From assembly GCA_032716605.1 (NCBI GenBank), contig CM064571.1:18387856-18451855 (forward strand): a DNA stretch of 64,000 bases, given 5' to 3'. The notes below the pieces were generated by a model. The model was not told the origin of the DNA. It saw only the letters and a program-made list of their open reading frames with translations, and searched no databases. The stretch comes from Paralithodes platypus (taxonomy: Eukaryota > Arthropoda > Malacostraca > Decapoda > Lithodidae). Positions 53,585 through 64,000 of this stretch are shown piece after piece. Every line of letters starts with the position of its first letter. Position 1 is the first letter of the stretch. A program made the translations under genes and the position numbers.

Positions 53585-53985
53585 CCTCACTGCAGGAGCA
53601 AGAGAAGCAGACCAGTCATGAGTACTAATAGTAATAGCTACACACTCATTACAATCTGTATCAAACACAAAATAAAATTGAAGATACCTATAGTCCATTC
53701 ATTATACTGTAGGTAGTCCAAACATCTTGATCAATAACCTCTAAAACAAAAATTCTGCATAACTACAACTGTTATTTTAGGTTTTATTTATTGCATTTTT
53801 GTATTTTAATGCTTTGTAGGTGTGTATTTTATTGTTAGAAAGTGCGGAAAGCACTTTTTATTAGAATTTGCATTGTTAATTGTAATTCCGATACCCTACC
53901 AATCTAGAAGTTTACTGGATTTAGTCAACTTTGAAAAGACATTAGCTATTAGCCTAACCTAACAACCTTACCTAACCTATCCTAG

Positions 53986-55110
53986 CAGATGACATAACAC
54001 TCACATGCACACACCATGACCCAAAAAGAGCAACAGATCTCCTTCAACCCTATCTCAACACACTACATGGCTGGTGCACTACAAACAGACTTATCTAGCC
54101 CCAGCCAAATCCACCGCAACCCTGCTCACAAGTTGGACAGAACACGAATACATCCCTCAACTCACCATAAACAACACACCCCTAACACATACACACACAC
54201 CCAAAATCCTAGGAGTAACATATGATACTCATATGACATTCAAACAGCACACCACAAACATTAAAAAGAAACTGACACCCAGACTTAACGCCCTCAGGTC
54301 ACTTGCTCACACAAAATTTGGACACAACAAAGAAACTACCACCACAGTATATAAACAATACATAAGATCAGTGATGGAATACGCAAGCCCAGCCTGGGCT
54401 TCTAACCTAGCTGAAACACATCATAAGACCTTACAGACTATTCAAAACAAAGCCCTGAAGATCATTACAGGCTGCACAGCTACTGCACCCACAGATCACC
54501 TACATCAAGAAACCAAAATCCTCAAAGTCAAAGACCATCTGGACATGAGAGGCACTCAATTCCTGGCAGCAGCCTCCACGAACCAAGACCACCCACTAAA
54601 CTACATGGCAACACACCCACAGACACCAAGAAATATCAAAACAACACCCAGCACACGGTATCACACACAATTATTGTCCTCTCTCCCTCCCTGCCCACCC
54701 CGAACCAACTTCCAGAAGCACATCCATACTCATATCTCTCACCGATCCATCCACTCACTCACAGACAACACACAGCTGCATGCACGACCTCCCGAAATCC
54801 ATCCTTCCGAATCCTCCCTTCCTCGCGAGGACAGAGTCCACCTGGCCAGGCTGAGATGCGGACACCATCCAGCTCTCCTGAGCTATCAGAAGAGACTGGA
54901 TGACTCCGTTGTCGACGCCTGCCCGGGATGTAACACAGCACCCCATACCATTAAACACATCATAGAAGACTGCATTTCACACAACCACTTACGCCAACAA
55001 CACAATCTACACTCAATGAGAGCTCTGTGGGAAAGCCCGATCGTGGCCATGGCCTTTCTCAGGGACTCGGGGCTGTTCGGCCAGGCAGCTTAGGGAACAA
55101 CAACAACAAC
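53986..55110 (+). pseudogene. 5'-truncated LINE (jockey-like RT), frameshifted
   Basis: Begins at the catalytic motif (ADDITLTC) and reads LLQPYLNTLHGW. A one-base shift near 54098 moves it to the 339-codon frame with KILGVTYD, QIQNKALKI-type and CPGC...H...DC zinc-knuckle sequences near the end. It stops in SGLFGQAA and has an (AAC)n tail. A 12-bp duplication, AACCTATCCTAG, flanks it (53974-53985 and 55111-55122). It lacks the endonuclease and most of the reverse transcriptase. Confidence 0.9.
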
Positions 55111-55124
55111 AACCTATCCTAGTA

Positions 55125-55737
55125 TTAACCTCTGAAGTGCGCATGGGGGGTATGAGACACCACACTCCTGTGCTGACGTATTTGAGCTGTTCCCATCACT
55201 AACATATTTATTTTACCATAAATAGCATTAATACTTATCCATATGCACCTATTATAGGTTGATTATAAAGGTATTAACCTGTTACAACAATAAAACAAGT
55301 GGAAACAGCATTTGGATGGTCAAAATCGGCGATACAGGCCGGGAGTTACACAATGTATGGCTGAGGCAACCTCCCAGCCCACCACTTTTCTCCACCTCTG
55401 GAGAGAGACCAGTCGATCGATACTCTCTCTCTCTCTCTCTTGCACTCGCTTGCTAACAGTGATGACTACGCCCTGCTACCAACTCACTAATGTTAGCACG
55501 AAAATAGACCACAGGAAAAGGGAATAACAGGGAAAATAGGTGATAACTGAAAGAGGGGAGGAAACTGGGGAAGGAGGGGAGGTGGAGGAGTGATATTTGG
55601 CATGGCCCAGGTGCAAAAAAAAAAAAAAAAAAAAAAAAAATCGGTTTCAATTTTTTTTTTTTTTCCCTGACTCTTAAGAGTCTTCCCGCAGTCCGCCGGG
55701 CTAACTCTTAAGAGTCTTCCCGCAGTTCCCGGGTTAA
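55125..55737 (+). mobile_element. ~600-bp TTAA element (T600), copy 2
   Basis: TTAACCTCTGAAGTGCGCAT ... CGCAGTTCCCGGGTTAA. It is inserted in repeat Z two bases after the LINE's target duplication; Z resumes as GGGTGGGGGCTGCTGCCCCC. Confidence 0.85.
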
Positions 55738-55979
55738 GGGTGGGGGCTGCTGCCCCCACAATCCCGCTGATTGGGTAGGCCTATTAAAACTATACAACAT
55801 TGATGGGATAAAGTCTATGGTGTTTACTCTGCAAGCTTTGGTCGATGACAGGAAAGTACCAATAAAAATGTACTGACTTCTTATAGGTAAAGCTCCACGA
55901 GTAAGGTAAGAGCGAAAAAAAATAATGGTAAATTTCTATAATTGCATCTATACGAGCTAAAAAAAAAAAAAAAAATTGT

Positions 55980-56410
55980 AGCCTATTTAACAGGAAGGTA
56001 CGGCGAGGTAAGTGATGTGGTATAGGTGGCAATATGCGGAAATGGATTATAAGGGCATTCCCCCCTCGGACAAAAGTACAGTACAGTACTGTATATCAAT
56101 CTAGATGTGACACAGATTTTACAATGTTTCAGAGAGACATTGGCTTAACCTAACAACCTTACCTAACCTATCCTAGTAGGCTATTATGGGTGGGGGCTGC
56201 CGGCAGCCGCCCCCACACCCCTGCTGGTTGGGTTAAACGGTAGAAATCCAGTTGGCCTGGAGTGAGTAACCGTATATTTTCATAAGGGGGTCAGAGGGGG
56301 CGGCATGCCCTTATAATCTATTTCCGCAAATTGCCACCGTGACCTAGGCTATACGGTAACCACATCACTTACCTCGTCGTACCTTCCTGTTAAATACAAT
56401 AATTGGCTAG
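55980..56410. mobile_element. Long-TIR element family Z, copy 1
   Basis: Arms (AGGAAGGTACGGCGAGGTAA ... GGCAATATGCGGAAATGG and the complement) of about 90-100 bp surround ~250 bp containing the CCTAACC-rich and GGTGGGGGCTGCC blocks. Interior orientation is opposite to 58120-58520. Confidence 0.75.
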
Positions 56411-56509
56411 AATGTAGTTGGTACGCCCGTCTTGTTTACACTACGCGGACGCTCACCATCATGTTCCCGTCTATTTTGACTGCCTTTGGATACAAAAATA
56501 CATTAGCCT

Positions 56510-56545
56510 AACCAAACAACCTAACCTAACCTAACCTAACCGGTA
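56510..56545. repeat. CCTAA (TTAGG) telomere-type run
   Basis: ACCTAACCTAACCTAACC; also at about 7845, 56815 and 56935. Confidence 0.7.
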
Positions 56546-56756
56546 CATCTACAGTTGTTATACTACCCCTTCCCCACTACCTCCCCCCTTCTAAACACGC
56601 CTTTTAGCGTGTTTTTGGATGGTTCAGCAGATGCGGAAACTGGAAAAAAACTTATTTTGATAAAAATTTATCACCAACCAGATACAAGTGTTTCAGGTAG
56701 GCTAATTTGTTGTTGTTTTTTATTTTTTATTTGATATAGGCCTAGGGGTAAGATTA

Positions 56757-56921
56757 GGAGTAGTGGGCGTACCACTACCAACATACAGCATAAATCATTT
56801 ATAAAACATTAACCTTACCTAACCTAACCTAGTACTACATGAATACTAGGATAGGTTAGGTTAGGTTAATGTTTTATAGATGAGTTATGCTGTATGTTGG
56901 TAGTGGTACGCCCACTACTCC
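56757..56921. mobile_element. Near-perfect 77-bp inverted repeat (MITE)
   Basis: GGAGTAGTGGGCGTACCACT ... AGTGGTACGCCCACTACTCC, with about 11 bp of loop. Confidence 0.85.
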
Positions 56922-56964
56922 TATCTTACCCTAACTTAACCTAACCTAACCGAAAACTAACCTG

Positions 56965-57062
56965 TCTCGCGACCGGTCTAAACCCAACTCACGTTCCCTG
57001 TTTATGGGTGCGCGACGGTCTAAACCCAGCTCACGTTCCCTGTTTATGGGTTCGCGAAGGTT
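56965..57062. repeat. 46-bp tandem duplication
   Basis: GGTCTAAACCCAACTCACGT ... GTTTATGGGTGCGCGA twice. Confidence 0.9.
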
Positions 57063-57534
57063 TGTAATACTTCAATGTATCTATTTAAAGTCAAATATAC
57101 ATTTCCACGCATCATCAAACCATACTAAGTCTACTACTAATAATATCAACCCCTTAGTACCAACAGAATAGCGACAAAATAGGGGTAGTATAACTGTAGA
57201 TTTATCCAAAATAATTCCATGAGACAGGAATCCCGTAATCGAGTTGTTGTTCTGCAGCATAGGCTACCCGATTAAAATTAAATTAGGCTAGGTTTATAGG
57301 CTAATTAAACTACCCGGTAATTAAAGTAAATAGCCTATGTGATGCAAGTTACGGAAAAATATTAGGCTATTTTAATACCACAAATTTTCCGAGTGTTTTT
57401 TATAAAAGAAATTGTTCATTTGCATCAATATATAGTGTTTGTAATTAATTAGAAATCTCGGGAAAATCTATTTTCCCCATTAGGCCTATTGATCGATGTT
57501 GAGACACGCCCCCGATAGTGATTTGAAAAGACAT

Positions 57535-57612
57535 GCCTAACCTAACAACCTTACCTAACCTAACCTAGTATTATGGGTGGGGGCTGCTGCCCCCACACCC
57601 CCGCTGGTTGAG
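57535..57612. repeat. Repeat Z, uninterrupted fragment
   Basis: AACAACCTTACCTAACCTAA ... AGTATTATGGGTGGGGGCTG, an empty-site paralogue for the insertions at 53986 and 55125. Confidence 0.75.
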
Positions 57613-57734
57613 TACTAATCCCTTAGTAAAAAACAAAAACAAAAAATGGCTGTCGATTATATGAAGGTGAAAGAAAAGTCGATGAAGTCTACGGTGTTTA
57701 CTCTGCAATCTTCAGCTTTGATTGTACATTGATA

Positions 57735-57978
57735 ACGGGAAAGTACCGTATTGACAACCTTGTTACGAAAATTATATTTTAGTAGCATAGGCCTACTTTT
57801 ATATTAGGTTTTTCCGAGGGTTTAACACATTTTCATATGATCTTTAGAGCTGTCGATAACTGGAAGTACTGTATTGACAACCTTGTTACGAAAAATAAAT
57901 GTTAGTAGGCTACCATACTTTTTTATTAGGTTTTGCCGAGGGTTAAAACAAATTTTCTTATGATCTTTAGAGCATATA
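57735..57978. repeat. ~120-bp tandem duplication
   Basis: TATTGACAACCTTGTTACGA ... TATGATCTTTAGAGC twice, diverged. Confidence 0.85.
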
Positions 57979-58119
57979 GATTCAATATTTATCTTCAAAT
58001 ATATCAATAAAATTTGTGGTATTAAAATAACATTGAACCCAAGTTACCAAGGCTTACCATAAACACCATGGTATTATTCTATAATTGCACCTAGGCCTAT
58101 ACGAGCTAAACAAATTATT

Positions 58120-58520
58120 ATTGTATTTCCTGAATAACAGGGAGGTTCGACGAGGTAAGTGATGTAGTAGGCTATAGCCTAGGTGGCAATATGCGGAAAT
58201 GAATTATAAGGGCATTCTGCCCCCCTCTTACCCCCTTACGAAAATCTACGGTTATTCACTCCACCCCAACTGGATTTCTACCGTTTTACCCAACCAGCGG
58301 GGGTGGCAGCCCCCACCCATAATACTAGGTTAGGCTAATGTCTCTCTGAAACATTGTAAATCCGTGTCACATCTAGATTGATAGACTTTTGTCAGAGGGG
58401 GGCGGAATGCCCTTATAATCCATTTCCGCATATTGCCACCTAGGCCTATACCACTTCACTTACCTCGTTGTACCTTCCAGTTAACTACAATAGGCCTAAT
58501 ATTTTGTTTAGCTCGTATAG
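58120..58520. mobile_element. Long-TIR element family Z, copy 2 (interior inverted)
   Basis: Same arms as 55980-56410, with the internal block (CCCCAACTGGATTTCTACCG ... CATCTAGATTGATAG) in the other orientation. Confidence 0.75.
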
Positions 58521-59400
58521 GTGCAATTATAGAAATTTACCAACACCATATCCTACATACAAACAGACCATTGACAACAATCGACATTTAGGCTATAATA
58601 GACAGCTTTGAGAGGAATATTCGTCGCCTCGGGCCGCCTACTTCGCCTACCCACAAAAACATGTCACTCAACAAGTGGCATGGTTATGGTATAGGCCTAG
58701 GCTAGGCTATAATTTGCCGTGTTTCTAAATAAATATAATACCTAAGCTGCTTGAAGTGATGACAGGAGACAGCGAGTGTAGCCAGCCGTATAGTAGATTC
58801 GTGGGGACGTGATGGCAGTCAAAGCTTACGGTGAAATACAAGAATAATTCCACATAAGCTCTTAACCCTCACACAAGCCGCTGCAAGATGGACGATTGGA
58901 CGGACAGGAGCAGACAGACCGTACTTAGTTGCCAGATTACCAAATCCGTCTGGAACCAGATGAGTTGCCAAATTTCACCAGATTTCACCAGATTGTTTTT
59001 ACTATTATATATATATATATATATATACGGTGTGTTTTCTAAGTTATATTTAGTTGATATTCGGTACTATATGTATAGGCCCTATTTTGTTTCCAGCTGT
59101 GGGTAGGCTAAATTGTCATATCTATCTTCATTACTAGACTATTATAAGGAATTTTGAAGATAAATATGTTGTTAATATGAATAATTGACAGAAACGAAGC
59201 AGATATTCACATTACTAGGCTATTATATGGAATTTGAAGAACAATATGCTGTTAAATCTCCTTTTTTCCCCGAATTTCCCCCCAAAAATTACATTTCACC
59301 AGATTTCACCAGATATTGTCTGGTTCCATGATACATATTTTTTTCACCAGCTCTGAAATTTCACCAGATTTTCCAAATCTGGTTCCGAATTTCCCCATCT
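58521..59400. other. No gene; TTTCACCAGATTTCACCAG motifs
   Basis: TTTCACCAGATTTCACCAGA occurs at 58973 and 59295 with related stretches nearby; a short AT run is at 59008-59028. Confidence 0.5.
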
Positions 59401-59432
59401 GGCATCACTCAGCAGAGGCAGAGATTATTAAA

Positions 59433-59603
59433 ATGCCCCAGAACAAGAAGCCCACCACAGAAGCCACGAGCGAACACCACACAGAAACACCCGGAAGAAA
59501 GGTCCACAGAACGAAAGGACCAGCTGACCGAGCCAGCCATTTCAGACAGGCCCAAGCCCGCAGGGCTAAACAGCTCCAGGACGCACCCATTTACCTTTTC
59601 TAA
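59433..59603 (+). CDS. Small Lys/Arg-rich open frame (56 aa)
   Basis: ATG to TAA, basic and polar (HRTKGPADRASHFRQAQA). Could be the start of a retroelement ORF1 or chance; no partner exon seen. Confidence 0.25.
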   Translation: MPQNKKPTTEATSEHHTETPGRKVHRTKGPADRASHFRQAQARRAKQLQDAPIYLF

Positions 59604-59660
59604 ACTGACCATTTTCCACACCTCACGTACACTAACCCCCTCGTGTCCTACACTCCTAAC

Positions 59661-60290
59661 TACAAAGATGATGAACAGGAATATACATTCATATTAAAAA
59701 CACCCATGCCCTGTCCCGACGTTGAGCCAATGCCAACACATCAGACAGCCATAATTATATCTATGTATGTTCTTACATCCGAGAAGTAGATGTTATATAT
59801 CTTAGAAGTTAAAACACCCACGTTTGTCCCTAGACCTCCTATATAATTTTCCATGACGAGTATGGATATATGTAACCCGTGCTCAGTCGCCCCTTGCATT
59901 GTTCCTCTAGTAACTAAGTCTATAATATTAACTGCCACCGCAGCATTGATACGACATAGCGGCACTGTTCTTGCTACAAAGATGATGAACAGGAATATAC
60001 ATTCATATTAAAAACACCCATGCCCTGTCCCGACGTTGAGCCAATGCCAACACATCAGACAGCCATAATTATATCTATGTATGTTCTAACATCCGAGAAG
60101 TAGTTGTTGTATATCTTAGAAGTTAAAACACCCACTCTTGTCCCTAGACTTCGTATATCATTTTCCATGACGAGTATAGATATATGTAACCCGTGCTCAG
60201 TCGCCCCTTGCATTGTTCCTCTAGTAACTAAGTCTATAATATTAACTGCCACCAGCATTGATGCGACATAGCGGCACTGTCCTTGTGTCG
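59661..60290. repeat. 314-bp tandem duplication, two copies
   Basis: TACAAAGATGATGAACAGGA recurs at 59661 and 59975. About 95% identical for ~300 bp, with a shared minus-strand open frame of unknown meaning. Confidence 0.92.
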
Positions 60291-60299
60291 TATTGTGCG

Positions 60300-61516
60300 A
60301 AGTATAGATCAACCAGGTTTCATCACCTTATTAGGACGACGACTATAATGTCATCGTTCATCGATGTATGCAATCCTTAGGTTAAGTATTTTTATCCGCC
60401 ATTGTGTTCACCTTTTTCCATTTACTTTCCACAATTGTCATACGTCTTCCCCTTGCCTCCTTCGTATCCACAGCCCACACTACGCCAATTTACTTCGTGT
60501 CTTACACCTCTTACCCCAACCAGAGATTGTATAAGATAACCTGGTTACCAGTATCTGTCATAAGTACCCCGAAACAATAACTAAGTACCCCTACGAACTG
60601 CCGCTGTTGTTGGTATTTATATTTAATAGAAAACGCAGTTCCCAGGGCCAACTAATAGTATCCATAACCCTCGGACTGATCACATAACTCTATCTTTTCC
60701 AGACTCATATACCACCCCATAGTTGCATTTCCCGGTAGCATTTGGCTAACGTATTCTACTGCCTTTTCAAACTTCCATATCAATTGTAGCCTAATGCCAC
60801 CCCCACGCCCAGGGACCTTAGGGGCAAAATTTCCCTGTAGCCCTTGAACTCTCCCCCCCCCCCCTCTCATTAAGACACCCGCGCTTCTCGACTCTTGTCC
60901 GACATAGCCTCTCTCTCATACCTCTTGAAGATCCTTGAATTGTCCGTTGCTAACGCTCTCCAACCTTTTATATATACTCCTATCCAGCCTACCTTCACTT
61001 AGTAGGCCAGAACAACATTAGAACTTTACTAGCCCCTTGCATGCCATCTATTCTCTTACAACACATTCACAACCCTGCACCCAATGGTCGTCGGTGCGAG
61101 GCTAGCCGCCCCGCCAGTAACTAACTTCTATTGCCATACTTCCAGATAAATGTGCAGAGTTAGCAACCCAGTCTCCACCACATCCAGCAAACCCTACAAT
61201 TAACAACCAGCCGAGTAAAACCAGCTAGCTAAGGCACCTTCGGTTTGTGGTATTAAAGACACCCACATCTGTCTCATACACAGAGGGTTATTACAAACAC
61301 TGGTGATATGGCAAGCCCCTAGCCACAGCCGCCGGACGACTATCACAGAGAGAGGGCGCCCAGCTCCCCCTTTTTGCCCACCCGAGGAGGGAGACCCCCA
61401 CCCCCGCGGAGGTATACCTGGCCCCTGTTTTGACTTTCGAGTCATTGCCAGGTAGCACAGGAATTCTTCCTATCAATGAACTAACCATGCATGACTAACA
61501 CCTTTACTAACCTCTA
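60300..61516. other. No gene recognised
   Basis: No splice-supported exon or familiar domain; scattered short frames only. Confidence 0.4.
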
Positions 61517-62097
61517 TTAACCCGGGAGCTGCGGGGAGACACTTAAGAGTTCCCCCGGCGCACTGCGGGAAGACTCTTAAGAGTCAGAGAAAATAAAAAT
61601 CAACTTTTGACATCGAAAAAAATATATTTTTTATATATTTTTTTTTGGCCCTGGGCCATGCAAAATCTCAGTCCTCTACCTCCCCTCCTTCCCCACTTTC
61701 CTCCTTCAGTTATCACCTATTTTCCCTGTTATTCCCTTATTCTGAGGTATATTTTCGTGCTAACATTAGAAATCCGATTGGAGGGTGTGGTCATCACTGA
61801 TAGCAAGCGAGTGCAAGAGAGAGAGAGAGAGTATCGATCGACCTCAGTGGCCTTGGGGGAAATTGGCGGGAAAGCAGATTGCCACCCATACATTATACAA
61901 CTCGCGGGCTATATCTCGATTTTGACCATCCAACGCTGTTTTCACTCGTTTTATTGTTGTTTCAGGTTAATACCTATAATCAACCAGGCGCATGGATAAA
62001 TATTAATGCTATTAATGGCAATATTTTAGTGACGGAAACACCTCAATACGTCAGCACAGGGGGACTTTCCAATTACCCCCATGCGCACTTAGGTTAA
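61517..62097 (-). mobile_element. ~600-bp TTAA element (T600), copy 3
   Basis: TTAACCCGGGAGCTGCGGG ... ATGCGCACTTAGGTTAA, reverse of the other two copies. Confidence 0.85.
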
Positions 62098-63560
62098 CTC
62101 TCAATAAACCATTTACCTTTCTTGCATGCTCTGATCACTAAATTAGCACCTCAGCTATACCATAGAATGAAGATTGAACAATCTAGAGAGACGCTCCTAT
62201 CACAGCTGTCCCCATCCTCCTCGCAAAGTAGATCCAGTCTCTCTCTCCCCTAAATACGTCCAGTATAGCCAAAATAGTACCTCTTACTAAGGCTCAGTTA
62301 TATGAAAATATAAAGGCTTCCTATAGCCCTGTGCCACAACAGTAAATACCATCTTACCTAGTCCCCATATCTATTGAGAGCTCAATTAAGTCCATAAGAC
62401 TCGAGATCCCTACTGTCTACAGGGTCCAGAACCGAGCCTATAAATCTAACTCCCGCCCCCAGTCAAATCAGTTGAAAGCTAGATACCAACCAGTGGTCAC
62501 TACCCTGCAGTTTACCTCTAGCTCTGCCCTTGTGTTGTTCCGGAGTTGAGAGATTCCAGATCCGGCAGACTCCGTGGCAGAGAAGACTGATAGAAGCATC
62601 TGTCCATGTACAAGTCCTAACGTGCACCTTATAACCTTCACACAAATTCGTGGGTATATAAGTGTGTAGCCAGCAACGATCGTCAAGAGATCCGACTTGA
62701 GAACTTCCTACATTTTGGACCATCTGGACGGCCGAGGAACCAGTCGTTAGCCCCCAACATCACCGGAAGCAAGATAACCAGGACCAGATCTACCCATACT
62801 ATTCAAGATTCATGTTGCTAGTACTAAGTGTTATAGTACTAGCTTGATACTCACTTATTAACTTTCTATAAAGTGGCTAAGACCTTGCCCAGTGTAATTC
62901 ATATTTAACCATTCCATTTGGGACGTACTAAGCGATCAGTGCTCTTTAATTAACAGGCGACCTTGACTCTCGTAATTACCTTATTCAGATATTAAAACTC
63001 TAGTGATATCTAACGTTCGCCCACTGATTTGTGTTCTACGTATTTCTGCCTTAAGAATATAAAACTTAGTTCAGTACCCCCATGAGGTTACTAGAGATTT
63101 CCGTGTTCTACAATATATGCGTGTCTAATCCTAACTGTGAGCTGCTACTTGGGCATGCGACCAGCCAGCAAGAGGTCGAATCAGTGACATTGAATTATAC
63201 GAATATATTGAGGTCTTCCAGTAAAATAAAAACTTGCTAATTAAACCCGTGATCAGAAGAATATACCTGAACGTTGGAAGTGGGAGACTAGGCTCCATCC
63301 AGATCCGCTAATGCTAGCAGTTCCCTTCTATCATTTGTTTTGTACGAATATAACTATCTTTCTATGCTCTTTATTTCTTTACTTAAATAAACGTGAACTT
63401 GTGTCGTGTTACCGTGTGTTTATTTTGTGTTCTCTATTCCTCATACCTTGTATTGTGCATGCAGCCTTCTATACCCAGTCATTCAGAACTCACATTACCC
63501 AAGTTAAACCTGTAGAAAAACAGGGCATAACAATTATATACTAGAGGATCATGGCGGCAG
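62098..63560. other. No gene recognised
   Basis: Unique-looking sequence. 63310-63540 has an AATAAA and GT-rich stretch that could be an LTR or gene end, but no partner LTR is in the window. Confidence 0.4.
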
Positions 63561-63589
63561 CATTACCAATCAAGTTTGCTAGATCACGT

Positions 63590-63752
63590 TCATATACCAT
63601 GCGCTAGATATACCAGAATTTCTATAATACCACTCTAAAATGGCTAAAATTTTCAGAATATCACTAGAATTCGTGTCGCTAGTTTGTAAACTTTAGTCTA
63701 GATCGAAGTAAATATCTCTTTATCTAGTGGGATAATAGCTAAATTGGCAACA
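63590..63752. repeat. Repeat S, copy 2
   Basis: CTAGATCGAAGTAAATATCT ... AGCTAAATTGGCAACATTGG, matching 13930-14112. Confidence 0.6.
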
Positions 63753-64000
63753 TTGGGTAGATAGCGATAGCAGACGGACAGGGGTTGGTGCCGTTGTAAA
63801 GGCTTATCCTACTATTCAATACTATTCAACAGAAGAGGCAAAAACAACGGTGTATAGACTTTGGCAAATAAGAAATAAGAAAATAAAGGAATTATTAAGA
63901 TAAAATCACAATATACACAATATCCTCCACATCTCAAAGCCACCAACTTTCACAAGGCCCTCCAGGAGATTGAAAGCAAACTCCTAAAATCCCATGAAGA
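63753..64000. other. No feature recognised to the window end
   Basis: Mixed sequence without stable frames. Confidence 0.4.

Noticed and set aside
54074..55093. 339-codon host gene
   Set aside because: LINE reverse-transcriptase remnant with tail and target duplication.
63310..63540. Possible LTR end (AATAAA plus GT-rich stretch)
   Set aside because: No second LTR, target duplication or coding interior in the window.

Overview
The window is eukaryotic. It has GT-AG introns, arthropod core-promoter elements, many microsatellites and minisatellites, and at least a dozen repeat families. I infer an arthropod, most likely a decapod crustacean. The reasons are CCTAA/TTAGG telomere-type stretches, an IMD-type immune adaptor, a Gly/His-rich secreted protein, and MITE-dense microsatellite-rich DNA. 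The species cannot be fixed from sequence alone.

Three host genes can be supported. (1) A secreted Gly/His-rich repeat protein lies on the minus strand (about 3.37-7.33 kb), with a TATA box, initiator, three exons and a poly(A) signal. (2) The 3' half of an IMD/RIP-type adaptor lies on the plus strand (23.1-28.1 kb): one exon carries a RHIM-like motif, and after a 4.3 kb intron a second carries a death domain. (3) A complete six-coding-exon DHRS11-like short-chain dehydrogenase lies on the minus strand (42.9-53.6 kb, 252 aa). The three genes share no evident pathway.

The rest is mostly mobile and repetitive DNA. 0-3 kb: GT arrays, MITEs and a degenerate CATTCTCA-type repeat. 3.4-7.3 kb: the Gly/His-rich gene, with a SINE, an AAC-tailed retroposon and a MITE in intron 1. 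7.4-22 kb: dense MITEs, including a head-to-tail chain of TTAA-flanked elements, and several minisatellites. 22-28 kb: IMD-like exons, whose introns hold a 24-bp minisatellite split by a LINE plus many MITEs and two broken LINE reverse transcriptases. 31-36.5 kb: a complete LTR retrotransposon (minus strand, 5-bp target duplication, LTRs about 1.3% diverged), with gag-pol broken by frameshifts and by a nested retroposon. 37-42 kb: a head-to-head tRNA-Leu-derived pair, a pogo-like element and AT-rich repeats. 42.9-53.6 kb: the dehydrogenase gene, with SINEs, LINE fragments and a pogo-like palindrome carrying a transposase helix-turn-helix remnant in its introns. 54-64 kb: a truncated LINE and ~600-bp TTAA elements nested in another inverted-repeat family, tandem duplications, and several kb where I recognise no gene.

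The strongest general theme is TTAA-targeting elements: two abundant non-autonomous families (about 330 bp and 215 bp), a ~600-bp family and a singleton. They insert next to or into one another, often sharing one TTAA, and two copies lie within about 15 bp of host splice donors.
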